The notes: a model not told the origin generated them from the letters alone. Shown: positions 1-5,157, counted from the stretch's first letter. The stretch is 5,157 bases of DNA from Paracoccaceae bacterium (GCA_009920225.1 RGAJ01000161.1:1-5157); one strand, 5' to 3'. Numbers and translations: made by a program.

Positions 1-88
1 GGCGTCCTGCGATGCCCTTGCGCATTTGAGACAAGATAGGCAACGCCCAGGCGCGAGATGTGAGGATGACAAATTCCGTTGTGGACAT
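1..88 (-). CDS. N-terminal fragment of a probable winged helix-turn-helix regulator (runs off left edge)
   Basis: The minus strand is open from an ATG at 88-86 to the window edge, giving 29 codons. The peptide begins MSTTEFVILTSRAWALPIL and continues with SQMRKGIAGR. The piece 'RAWALPIL...GIAGR' resembles the first helix and turn of small winged helix-turn-helix (HxlR-like) regulators, where a Trp-Ala-Leu-Pro-Ile-Leu stretch opens the DNA-binding domain; this is recognition from memory, not a search. An in-frame TAA lies just upstream (100-98), so ATG 88 is the first usable start. There is no Shine-Dalgarno sequence. Instead a TATACT box (96-91) lies two bases before the ATG. The gene diverges from the VOC gene, a common layout for a regulator and its target. 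The recognition element and C-terminus are outside the window, so the assignment is tentative. Confidence 0.5.
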   Translation of the reverse strand, partial: MSTTEFVILTSRAWALPILSQMRKGIAGR

Positions 89-128
89 AAAGTATAGTTA
101 CCATTTTTTGTATTCTAAGGGGAAGACT
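89..128. promoter_or_regulatory. Short divergent intergenic region with a TATACT box and the VOC ribosome binding site
   Basis: Only 40 bases separate the two divergent starts. On the minus strand TATACT (96-91) matches the sigma70 -10 consensus at five of six positions, but it sits so close to the ATG at 88 that the transcript would be leaderless or nearly so; no good -35 is seen at the right distance. On the plus strand AAGGGG at 117-122, six bases before the ATG at 129, is a strong Shine-Dalgarno sequence and fixes the intended start of the VOC gene. I could not assign a convincing plus-strand promoter; TATTCT (111-116) is too close to the start codon unless that transcript also has almost no leader, which the Shine-Dalgarno argues against. 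Confidence 0.35.
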
Positions 129-507
129 ATGTCACTTATCTCAGTCGGTAAATATAGCGATTGCAATATCAGTCGTAGATCGACATGCTAGCGCGAGCTG
201 GTATCAACAAGTTTTGTGTTTTGATCTGATTTGTCATGCCCACGAAGCAGGATGGTCAGAAATCACGACAAACACGGATCACGTGACGATTGGTCTGGGA
301 GAACATGTAGAACCCGTTCTAGGCAATTGCGTGCGTGTCTTTGAAATTTCTGATATCGACGATGCACGTCAAAAAATGGAGCGCTTCGGGATCAAATTTG
401 ATGGCGACACGATCGTCGTGGAAGGTATGGTCAGGACCGCAACGTTCTATGATACTGACGGAAATGCGCTTATGCTGGCTCAAGATCTTAGCGATACGCC
501 GCATTAA
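129..507 (+). pseudogene. Frameshifted VOC-superfamily (glyoxalase/bleomycin-resistance fold) protein
   Basis: ATG 129 has a strong Shine-Dalgarno (AAGGGG, 117-122), but its frame ends at TAG 189-191 after 20 codons (MSLISVGKYS...). Skipping one G at 147 or 148 joins MSLISV to the +1 frame and gives an unbroken protein of about 125 residues, the usual length of a single-domain VOC protein. The join reads SVVNIAIAISVVDRHASA and then SWYQQVLCFDL, the classic first beta-strand, alpha-helix and 'WY..vLgF' turn of the fold. The C-terminal half has FYDTDGNALMLAQDL, the family's 'FyDPDGN.l.l' signature. The usual metal ligands look replaced (Asn for His in the first strand, Gln for Glu near the end), so the intact ancestor may not have been a metal-dependent glyoxalase; substrate unknown. 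It converges on der, 25 bases between stops. Either a genuine pseudogene or a one-base sequencing error. Confidence 0.72.
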
Positions 508-523
508 AGAGGCGGTAATGTTG

Positions 524-543
524 AAAAACGGCCTATCGGCCGT
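524..543 (-). terminator. Rho-independent terminator of the yfgM-like/bamB/der operon
   Basis: Read on the minus strand, ACGGCC (543-538), a four-base loop GATA (537-534) and GGCCGT (533-528) form a perfect six-pair GC-rich hairpin that runs straight into five Ts (528-524). The der stop codon TAG (535-533) is partly in the loop and partly in the descending arm, so the terminator starts inside the last Der codons. On the plus strand the same hairpin is followed by CTCTTCC rather than a T-run, so it should work poorly for the converging VOC gene. Confidence 0.8.
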
Positions 544-2014
544 CTCTTCCACCTGATCCAAGATGCTTGCGCAATTTGCTTGGCGCGGCTTTCTTTTTGT
601 CTTTGTAAGGGTTTTTATCCCCCTGCCCGCGCATGGTTAAGCGAATGGGCGTGCCTGGCATATCAAAATCGGTACGTAGGGCATTCACCAAATACCGCGA
701 ATAGCTTGCGGGCATTTTGTCCGGCTGCGAACACATCACAACAAAGCCCGGTGGCCGCGATTTCGCTTGGGTCATGTACCGCAATTTGATCCGCCGCCCG
801 TTTGGTGCGGGGGGCGGATGCATTTCGATCATGCCCGCCAACCAACGGTTCAACTGCGCGGTCGGCACACGGCGGTTCCATGTGCGATGCGCTTTGAGAA
901 TGGCTTCGTGCAGGCGATCAATGCCTTTGCCCGTTTTTGCAGACACGGTGACCAACGGCGCACCGCGCAATTGCGGCAACAGGCGTTCAAAGGCTTCGCG
1001 CAATTCTTTGATCTTGTTGTTCTTTTCCGCCTCGATATCCCATTTGTTTACGGCAACGACAACCGCGCGACCTTCGCGTTCGGCCAAATCTGCGATGCGC
1101 AAATCTTGGGTTTCAAAGGGGATTGCCGCGTCCAAAAGGACAACGACGACTTCGGCAAATTTTACCGCGCGCAGGCCGTCTGCCACGGATAGTTTTTCAA
1201 CTTTATCCTGTACTTTGGCCTTTTTGCGCATACCTGCGGTGTCGAAAATGCGCATTGGAACGCCGTCCCAATCGATACGCATCGAAATCGCGTCGCGTGT
1301 GATACCCGCCTCTGGTCCCGTCAACAGACGATCTTCGCCCAGAATTTGGTTGATCAAGGTGGATTTGCCCGCATTTGGTCGCCCAACCACTGCCACCTGC
1401 ATTGGCTTGGCGTTTGTGGGCAACTGATAGGTGTCGCCTTCGTCTTCGTCGATTTCATCTTCGATATCGATATCAAACTGGGCGTTCAATTCGGCCTCTG
1501 CGGCGGCCTTGTCTTCAAACTCTTTGGCAATTGGATCGAGCACTTCCAAAAGATCGCTCATGCCTTCGCCGTGTTCTGCAGACAAGCGCAGCGGTTCCCC
1601 AAGGCCCAAGTTCCATGCCTCAAGCACGCCGGCATCAGCAGCTTTGCCTTCGCTTTTGTTGGCCCCGATCAACACGACCTTGCCGCGCTTGCGCAGGATT
1701 TCGGCGAAAATTTCGTCGATAGGTGTCACGCCAACACGGGCGTCGATCATAAACAGACACACATCCGCCATATCGACCGCGCGTTCCGTCAGACGCCGCA
1801 TACGGCCCTGAAGGCTGTCATCTGTCGCATCCTCAAGCCCTGCGGTATCAATCACCGTGAATTTCAAATGCCCCAAACGTGCATCCCCTTCGCGCAAGTC
1901 GCGCGTCACACCGGGTTGGTCGTCGACCAAAGCCAGACGTTTGCCGACAAGTCGGTTGAACAGGGTAGATTTTCCCACATTAGGGCGGCCAACGATGGCC
2001 ATAGTAAAGCTCAT
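533..2014 (-). CDS. der: Ribosome biogenesis GTPase Der (EngA), double Era-like GTPase
   Basis: Der is an essential cytoplasmic GTPase that binds the 50S subunit and is needed for its late maturation. The 493-residue protein has the full architecture. GTPase domain 1 has the P-loop GRPNVGKS (9-16), G2 Thr in PGVTRD (34-39), DTAG (56-59) and NKSE (119-122). An acidic linker follows, rich in Glu and Asp (about 165-194). Domain 2 has GRPNAGKS (211-218), GITRD (237-241), DTAG (258-261), NKWD (323-326) and SAKTG (358-362). A C-terminal KH-like domain (about 375-465) ends in a basic Lys-rich tail. The Glu in NKSE in place of the usual Asp is, as I recall, common in alphaproteobacterial Der. ATG 2014 follows GGAG (2024-2021) with six bases between. 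It is the last gene of the operon, 47 bases after bamB, and ends in an intrinsic terminator. Confidence 0.97.
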   Translation of the reverse strand: MSFTMAIVGRPNVGKSTLFNRLVGKRLALVDDQPGVTRDLREGDARLGHLKFTVIDTAGLEDATDDSLQGRMRRLTERAVDMADVCLFMIDARVGVTPIDEIFAEILRKRGKVVLIGANKSEGKAADAGVLEAWNLGLGEPLRLSAEHGEGMSDLLEVLDPIAKEFEDKAAAEAELNAQFDIDIEDEIDEDEGDTYQLPTNAKPMQVAVVGRPNAGKSTLINQILGEDRLLTGPEAGITRDAISMRIDWDGVPMRIFDTAGMRKKAKVQDKVEKLSVADGLRAVKFAEVVVVLLDAAIPFETQDLRIADLAEREGRAVVVAVNKWDIEAEKNNKIKELREAFERLLPQLRGAPLVTVSAKTGKGIDRLHEAILKAHRTWNRRVPTAQLNRWLAGMIEMHPPPAPNGRRIKLRYMTQAKSRPPGFVVMCSQPDKMPASYSRYLVNALRTDFDMPGTPIRLTMRGQGDKNPYKDKKKAAPSKLRKHLGSGGRDGR

Positions 2015-2015
2015 A

Positions 2016-2060
2016 TTACGCTCCGAAGCGGTTTAAGAGCGCCTCATACACCAGTTTCAC
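2016..2060 (-). other. Possible 14-codon ORF in the bamB-der gap (very tentative)
   Basis: Almost the whole bamB-der gap is open in one minus-strand frame: GTG at 2060-2058, one base after the bamB stop, runs to TAA at 2018-2016, one base before the der ATG. The peptide would be [14 protein letters not shown] (initiator GTG read as Met). Its placement would suit coupled translation from bamB into der. There is no clear Shine-Dalgarno of its own and an ORF this short can easily arise by chance, so I list it only as something seen. Confidence 0.12.
2019..2041 (-). promoter_or_regulatory. der ribosome binding site inside a weak hairpin
   Basis: On the minus strand CGCTC (2041-2037) can pair with GAGCG (2023-2019), with a 13-base loop and possible G-T wobbles at the ends. 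The second arm contains most of the GGAG Shine-Dalgarno (2024-2021) of der. Ribosomes finishing bamB at 2062 would cover or open this structure, so it could couple der translation to bamB. Five pairs is weak, and this is inference. Confidence 0.25.
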
Positions 2061-2061
2061 G

Positions 2062-3387
2062 TCAACGAAAAGCGTGCAAATCGCCCTTTTGCGAAACTAG
2101 GTATAAAACACCCCCTGCGACCACGGGGCTTGTTGTGGCCCCGTCGGGGATTGCGACGCTGCGCACCATCGCGCCATTCGTCGGATCAAAAAAGCGGATC
2201 ATGCCATCGTTTGATGCAACAACAATCTGCCCGCCCGCCAAAACGGGGCCGTGATGGGCATAGACTTCTTTGGAACGTTTTGGATGCTGTTTCAAAAATC
2301 CGGGCAGATCAACCGCCCATAGCGCGTCACCTGTGGCGGCATCGGCCCGCAGCAATTGACCCAAGTCATTGATAAAGAACACTGAACCACCCGCGACCCA
2401 CACATCGCCGCGCACCCCTTGGGACGAGGTCCAGACCTGTTCCCCGTTGTCCAATGACATTGCCACAAATCGACCCGATCCATTGGCAGCATAGACACGA
2501 TCACCCACGATCATCGGGGTGGTTGCGATGTCTTCGACCACGCCGATGGAACGACCTGCACGACCGCCTGTGAGGCTTGAGTTCCAGTAAATCAAACCGC
2601 CCTTGCGAAAGGCGGCTTGGACTTCACCAGAACCATAACCAAAGATCACAAACCGATCTGATACAGCGGGGGCAACAGATCCTGTTAGGTTGTTGACATC
2701 CGAGACGCTGTCAATGCGCCAACGCACATGTCCATCTGCGGCCTCAATCGCCCAACTGTTCGCGTCCGAAGACACGACATAGACCAATCCATCGTAATAG
2801 GCGGGGCGCGATACCCCTGCCCCCAAAACCGATTGCGACCATTCGATTGCCCCTGACTTCGGATCCATCGCATGAATCGCACCATAGCCTGTGGTCACAA
2901 ACAAGCGCCCATCGCCATAGGCAAACCCGCCTCCAAAGGCGTCGCCGCGATTTTCGGTTTGGGGTGTGAGGTTAACTTGCCACAACAGCGTACCTGCGGC
3001 GGAAACGGCGCTGACGGTGGATTGGGCATCCATGGTATAGATGACGCCATCGACCACAATTGGGTCTGTCGAAATACGTTGCCGTTTTCCGTCGCCTTCG
3101 CCGATGTTCACGCTCCACGCCAATGCGGGGGCTGCAGACAGGGCCGGATGAGCTGTGCGCGCGCTTGGTGTGCCTGCGGCCTGTGCCCAATTGGCATTTG
3201 TGGTCGTCGAAGGCGCAGAAAAGGCCAAGGATTGGTTCACAATGCGATCTTGGGTATCAACGACAGCATCGGCGTCCAAGACGGAATTGATTGAATCACG
3301 TTGTCCGGGCAGGATCACTTCGGGTTCTGCACACCCGACCAAAAACGTTGTTCCCGCCAACAGTGCCGTGATTAATCGCAACGTCAT
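2062..3387 (-). CDS. bamB: BamB-like outer-membrane assembly lipoprotein (PQQ-type beta-propeller)
   Basis: BamB is a lipoprotein of the BAM complex that helps BamA insert beta-barrel proteins in the outer membrane; alphaproteobacterial members are divergent. This 441-residue protein starts MTLRLITALLAGTTFLVGC, a signal peptide with lipobox LVGC and lipidated Cys19; Ala20 at +2 fits outer-membrane sorting. After a low-complexity linker (about 55-85) come eight repeats of the PQQ/WD-like propeller. Their recurring 'G-x-x-x-W' ends are visible at GTLLW (132-136), GAIEW (179-183), GHVRW (219-223), GLIYW (264-268), GEQVW (315-319) and GDALW (353-357), with GAMVR (405-409) as a degenerate copy, and the last strand GDLHAF closes the ring. 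No PQQ-enzyme catalytic features are seen. AGAAAGG (3404-3398) upstream is a likely ribosome binding site, at a rather long spacing of 10. The position between the yfgM-like gene and der strongly supports the call. Confidence 0.9.
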   Translation of the reverse strand: MTLRLITALLAGTTFLVGCAEPEVILPGQRDSINSVLDADAVVDTQDRIVNQSLAFSAPSTTTNANWAQAAGTPSARTAHPALSAAPALAWSVNIGEGDGKRQRISTDPIVVDGVIYTMDAQSTVSAVSAAGTLLWQVNLTPQTENRGDAFGGGFAYGDGRLFVTTGYGAIHAMDPKSGAIEWSQSVLGAGVSRPAYYDGLVYVVSSDANSWAIEAADGHVRWRIDSVSDVNNLTGSVAPAVSDRFVIFGYGSGEVQAAFRKGGLIYWNSSLTGGRAGRSIGVVEDIATTPMIVGDRVYAANGSGRFVAMSLDNGEQVWTSSQGVRGDVWVAGGSVFFINDLGQLLRADAATGDALWAVDLPGFLKQHPKRSKEVYAHHGPVLAGGQIVVASNDGMIRFFDPTNGAMVRSVAIPDGATTSPVVAGGVLYLVSQKGDLHAFR

Positions 3388-3414
3388 CCCTTGTCCGCCT
3401 TTCTTATGGCTGAT

Positions 3415-4077
3415 TTATTGTCCAACCTGAGCTGGATCTTGGCCCAATGCAATCATCATCTGTGATGCGCGTTGGCGCAACCCTTGAGTAAGCTCTGCAT
3501 CTTGCAAAATTTCGGACAAGCGATTTATCGCCGCTTCTGCATTGCCCTCGGACAGATCCAAAAGTGCAAGCTGTTCGGTCGCCAAAAGCCGAAGCGGATT
3601 GCCAGCCACCGCCAAATACTCCAACCCGTCGCGACGTGCGGCCGCATCAAGCCCCGCATCATCGCGCATCAAACGTTTAAGGTTGGCAATATCGCGATAG
3701 CGCTGTTCAACAGACATGTCATTCGACACAGCATCCAACGCCGCAACCGCACCCGCCGCATCGCCGTCCGCGCCCAATTCAGAGGCCACCAGCATCGCCA
3801 ACAAAGCCTGCCCTGTTGCATCAGGTGCCGTGATTGTGTTCAACGCTGCAACGCGATCGGTATGCGCATCCTTGCCCAAGGCTGCCAAGATTTCTGATCC
3901 AAAGGTTTGCGCAGTCGCACGCTCTTTCGCCACGCTATATTCGCGATAGGCAGCGCCCCCAACGATCAGGATGACAAGTGCAATGGCAACCCAGCCATAT
4001 TTACGAATCACCTTGAATAATTGGTCGCGGCGGACCTCTTCTGTTACTTCTTGGATAAAGCTGTCTGTATCGCTCAC
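3415..4077 (-). CDS. YfgM-like membrane-anchored tetratricopeptide-type protein
   Basis: YfgM-type proteins are bitopic inner-membrane proteins with a periplasmic TPR-like domain; in E. coli YfgM contacts the SecYEG translocon and the periplasmic chaperone PpiD. With the GTG start at 4077 the product is 220 residues. It has a charged cytoplasmic N-terminus (VSDTDSFIQEVTEEVRRDQL), one membrane segment at about 28-44 (YGWVAIALVILIVGGAA), then an Ala- and Leu-rich helical domain. Helix pairs such as GQALLAMLVASEL and ATEQLALLDLSEGNAEAAI are TPR-like. I chose GTG 4077 because GGGGA (4087-4083) lies five bases ahead and relatives, as I recall, begin MSDTDSF. The same frame is open upstream to TTG 4140, with an ATG at 4089, but those codons overlap the promoter and have poor ribosome binding sites. 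It is the first gene of the operon, 27 bases before bamB. Sequence similarity in this family is low; context does much of the work. Confidence 0.82.
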   Translation of the reverse strand: MSDTDSFIQEVTEEVRRDQLFKVIRKYGWVAIALVILIVGGAAYREYSVAKERATAQTFGSEILAALGKDAHTDRVAALNTITAPDATGQALLAMLVASELGADGDAAGAVAALDAVSNDMSVEQRYRDIANLKRLMRDDAGLDAAARRDGLEYLAVAGNPLRLLATEQLALLDLSEGNAEAAINRLSEILQDAELTQGLRQRASQMMIALGQDPAQVGQ

Positions 4078-4082
4078 GGCAA

Positions 4083-4087
4083 TCCCC
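4083..4087 (-). promoter_or_regulatory. Shine-Dalgarno GGGGA deciding the GTG start of the yfgM-like gene
   Basis: Minus-strand GGGGA (4087-4083) is followed by five bases, TTGCC, and then GTG at 4077. No comparable site precedes the in-frame ATG at 4089, where only AAGAC is seen, or the TTG at 4140. It therefore favours the shorter protein. Confidence 0.6.
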
Positions 4088-4105
4088 ATGTCTTGAATTA
4101 CACAG

Positions 4106-4134
4106 TGTTTAATCGCAAATATCGAAAAGTCCAA
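4106..4134 (-). promoter_or_regulatory. Candidate sigma70-like promoter for the yfgM-like/bamB/der operon
   Basis: On the minus strand TTGGAC (4134-4129), matching TTGACA at four of six positions with the TTG intact, is followed after exactly 17 bases by TAAACA (4111-4106), a weak -10. Transcription would begin near 4099, leaving a leader of roughly 20 bases before GTG 4077, enough to carry the GGGGA site. This position also excludes the longer in-frame starts. It was found by eye; the -10 is poor. Confidence 0.4.
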
Positions 4135-4176
4135 GGCCAAAGAACATTTTTAAATTTTGTCAGAAAACAATTTATT

Positions 4177-4192
4177 AAGTTTTTTTAAACTT
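4177..4192. repeat. AT-rich inverted repeat AAGTTT-TTTT-AAACTT
   Basis: AAGTTT (4177-4182) and AAACTT (4187-4192) are perfect reverse complements around TTTT. With one bulged T the symmetry extends outward through ATT (4174-4176) and TTAAT (4192-4196). It lies in the divergent region, about 40 bases upstream of the operon's candidate -35 and upstream of the RND adaptor. It could be an operator, an UP-like or bent AT tract, or chance in an AT-rich stretch. The hairpin is too AT-rich to be a good terminator. Confidence 0.4.
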
Positions 4193-4209
4193 TAATTCTG
4201 AACTGGAGC

Positions 4210-4222
4210 GTTTAGATAAACT
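4210..4222 (+). promoter_or_regulatory. Palindrome GTTTA-GA-TAAAC overlapping a possible -10 (TAAACT) for the RND adaptor gene
   Basis: GTTTA (4210-4214) and TAAAC (4217-4221) are perfect reverse complements around GA. The right arm with the next base is TAAACT (4217-4222), which matches TATAAT at four of six positions. A dimeric repressor bound here would block the promoter, the usual arrangement for TetR- or MarR-type control of RND pumps. No clear -35 is found 16-18 bases upstream (4194-4200 is AT-rich but not TTGACA-like). No regulator gene is next to it in the window, so the regulator family is a guess. Confidence 0.3.
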
Positions 4223-4224
4223 GT

Positions 4225-4253
4225 GCTATGGACACGCGAAACTCGAGCTATGG
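4225..4253 (+). repeat. Direct repeat GCTATGG with 22-base period
   Basis: GCTATGG occurs at 4225-4231 and again at 4247-4253. The start-to-start distance of 22 bases is about two turns of the helix, so both copies would face the same side. They lie just downstream of the palindrome and upstream of the RND adaptor gene. Seven bases is short and may be chance. Confidence 0.25.
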
Positions 4254-4293
4254 CAGAACGGGCGCGGATTTGACCGCCCAAAGCTGCCCCTGA
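4228..4293 (+). other. Possible leaderless 21-codon upstream ORF before the RND adaptor gene
   Basis: ATG 4228 opens a 21-codon frame beginning MDTRNSSYGRTGADL that ends at TGA 4291-4293, eleven bases before the adaptor ATG at 4304. The stop touches the adaptor's Shine-Dalgarno. The ATG lies six bases after the TAAACT box, so transcription from that box would start at or next to the A of the ATG, making it leaderless. There is no Shine-Dalgarno. Whether it is translated cannot be told from sequence; an ORF this size can be chance. Confidence 0.18.
4260..4279 (+). promoter_or_regulatory. Small GC hairpin in the RND adaptor leader
   Basis: GGGCG (4260-4264) pairs with CGCCC (4275-4279) around a ten-base loop. 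It lies in the presumed 5' untranslated region, 14 bases before the ribosome binding site. There is no T-run after it, so it is not an intrinsic terminator. Any role in leader folding is inference. Confidence 0.25.
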
Positions 4294-4298
4294 AAGGA
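4293..4298 (+). promoter_or_regulatory. Ribosome binding site AAAGGA of the RND adaptor gene
   Basis: AAAGGA, five bases before ATG 4304, is a good Shine-Dalgarno and fixes the start; the signal-anchor sequence begins immediately afterwards. Confidence 0.75.
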
Positions 4299-4303
4299 CA
4301 CCT

Positions 4304-5157
4304 ATGCGCATCGTTTCCATCATTACGGCGATCTTGGTAACTGCATTTTTATTTGTAATCGTATTCAAACGTGATCAACTTGCGGAATTTACGGCGACGG
4401 GATCCGCCGCAAATGCGGCAGAGCAGCCCGCGCTGGCCGATGATACGCCCGCAGCACCCGCAAACACCGATGATGAGGTGGCTTTTAAGGTTGTGGCGTT
4501 TTCGTCCAAAGCCAGCACGATTGATAGTGCTGTGGTTCTGCGCGGCGAAACCCAAGCGGCCCGCACTGTGACAGCACGTGCGGAAACGAATGGCTTGATC
4601 ATAAACACCCCCCTGCGCAAGGGCACCTTTGTTGGTGAAGCCGATGTTTTGTGTCAGCTTGATCCGGGCACACGTGCGGCGAATTTGTCAGATGCCAAAG
4701 CACGTTTGGAATCTGCGCGCGCCCGCGTCCCTGAGACCCAAGCCCGCCTAGAAGAAGCCAAGGCAAAGCTTGATGAGGCAAAGATAAACTTTAACGCGGC
4801 AAACAAATTGTCAGAGGGCGGCTTTGCCTCTGAAAGCCGTGTCGCCAATGCCCAGGCGACTGTGCGCTCTGCCGAAGCGGCGGTTGCCTCTGCCAAAGCA
4901 GGGTTTGACACAACGCGATCCGGCATCCAATCCGCCGAGGCCGCGGTTGCGAGTGCGGAAAAAGAAATTGAGCGTCTGACCATCAGAGCGCCATTTGCAG
5001 GTTTGTTGGAAACCGATACGGCCGAGCTTGGGTCGCTTTTGCAACCCGGTGCGGCCTGTGCAACGATCATCCAATTGGATCCGATCAAGTTGGTGGCCTT
5101 TGTGCCCGAAACCGAATGGTCCCGTGTGCATTTGGGGGCGCCTGCGATGGCGCGTCT
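4304..5157 (+). CDS. RND efflux pump periplasmic adaptor (membrane-fusion protein), cut by window end
   Basis: Adaptors of this family bridge an inner-membrane RND permease and a TolC-like outer-membrane channel. The frame is open for 284 codons to the edge; family members are usually about 370-420. The N-terminal anchor is at 4-21 (VSIITAILVTAFLFVIVF) with no lipobox, so it is held by a membrane segment. Next come an Ala/Asp/Pro-rich linker (about 30-58), the first lipoyl half (about 84-122, AETNGLIINTPLRKGTFVGE then LCQLDP), an Ala/Glu-rich coiled-coil hairpin (about 125-222), the second lipoyl half (225-260, RLTIRAPFAGLLETDTAELG) and the start of the beta-barrel (IKLVAFVPE). At the hairpin tip the TolC-contact pattern R-x3-L-x6-S reads A165, L169, S176, so the Arg appears to be missing. 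The pump's substrate cannot be told. A permease gene is expected downstream. Confidence 0.9.
   Translation, partial: MRIVSIITAILVTAFLFVIVFKRDQLAEFTATGSAANAAEQPALADDTPAAPANTDDEVAFKVVAFSSKASTIDSAVVLRGETQAARTVTARAETNGLIINTPLRKGTFVGEADVLCQLDPGTRAANLSDAKARLESARARVPETQARLEEAKAKLDEAKINFNAANKLSEGGFASESRVANAQATVRSAEAAVASAKAGFDTTRSGIQSAEAAVASAEKEIERLTIRAPFAGLLETDTAELGSLLQPGAACATIIQLDPIKLVAFVPETEWSRVHLGAPAMAR

Noticed and set aside
1..104. Minus-strand frame from ATG 104 and plus-strand frame 2-97 at the left edge
   Set aside because: Both are short, with no ribosome binding site and no recognisable sequence; the frame from ATG 88 gives the regulator-like peptide.
214..507. Shorter VOC gene starting at TTG 214
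   Set aside because: It would lack the first strand and helix of the fold, which are clearly encoded upstream in the same frame (148-213), and has no Shine-Dalgarno.
717..2254. Long plus-strand open frames (up to 302 codons, e.g. 1346-2254) opposite der
   Set aside because: They are antisense shadows of der, whose protein has all Der motifs. The plus-strand products show no recognisable domain.
2872..3430. Plus-strand open frames opposite bamB
   Set aside because: Antisense shadows of the propeller gene, rich in Cys, Arg and His with no domain.
3472..3949. Plus-strand open frames opposite the yfgM-like gene
   Set aside because: Shadows of a gene supported by membrane segment, TPR-like helices and operon context.
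4175..4195. CtrA-type site (TTAA-N7-TTAA) in the divergent region
   Set aside because: TTAA copies start at 4175, 4185 and 4192, giving gaps of 6 and 3 bases rather than 7, in an AT-rich stretch where TTAA is expected often.
4375..5131. Minus-strand open frames, including one of 144 codons, opposite the RND adaptor
   Set aside because: The plus-strand frame is a complete adaptor architecture with a good ribosome binding site; the minus-strand peptides are low-complexity mirror images of the coiled coil.
1..5157. CRISPR arrays, tRNA/rRNA genes, insertion sequences, att sites, phage defence genes
   Set aside because: No regular repeat-spacer pattern, cloverleaf, transposase or terminal inverted repeat was seen by eye on either strand.

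Overview
The window looks like a piece of a chromosome from a marine-type alphaproteobacterium, most likely Rhodobacterales (Roseobacter group). This rests on the style of the Der, BamB-like and YfgM-like proteins, the acidic linker and NKSE motif in Der, and moderate GC; no database search was possible. Apart from one broken gene near the left edge, it is mainly conserved housekeeping DNA. I did not find a convincing new biological system.

Left edge (1-543): the first 29 codons of a minus-strand gene, probably a winged helix-turn-helix regulator, run off the left edge. A VOC-superfamily (glyoxalase/bleomycin-resistance fold) gene diverges from it on the plus strand. The VOC gene has a good ribosome binding site and ATG at 129, but that frame stops at 189-191. 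The rest of the protein continues in the next frame after a single extra base near 147-148, so it is frameshifted (real pseudogene or sequence error). It converges on der, and a compact intrinsic terminator for der sits between them, built over der's own stop codon.

Centre (533-4134, minus strand, read right to left): three genes form one tight operon: a YfgM-like membrane-anchored TPR protein (3415-4077), a BamB-like lipoprotein with an eight-repeat PQQ-type beta-propeller (2062-3387) and the double GTPase Der/EngA (533-2014). Gaps are 27 and 47 bases. This yfgM-bamB-der order is a widely conserved proteobacterial arrangement that joins envelope biogenesis (outer-membrane protein assembly, periplasmic chaperone network) with 50S ribosome maturation. 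A candidate sigma70-like promoter lies at 4106-4134, and a terminator ends the unit at 524-543.

Right edge (4078-5157): a 226-base divergent intergenic region holds AT-rich inverted repeats, a short perfect palindrome, a 22-base-period direct repeat and a possible leaderless 21-codon ORF. It is followed by a plus-strand gene for a membrane-fusion (periplasmic adaptor) subunit of an RND-type efflux pump, which is cut by the window end. The RND permease would be expected just downstream.
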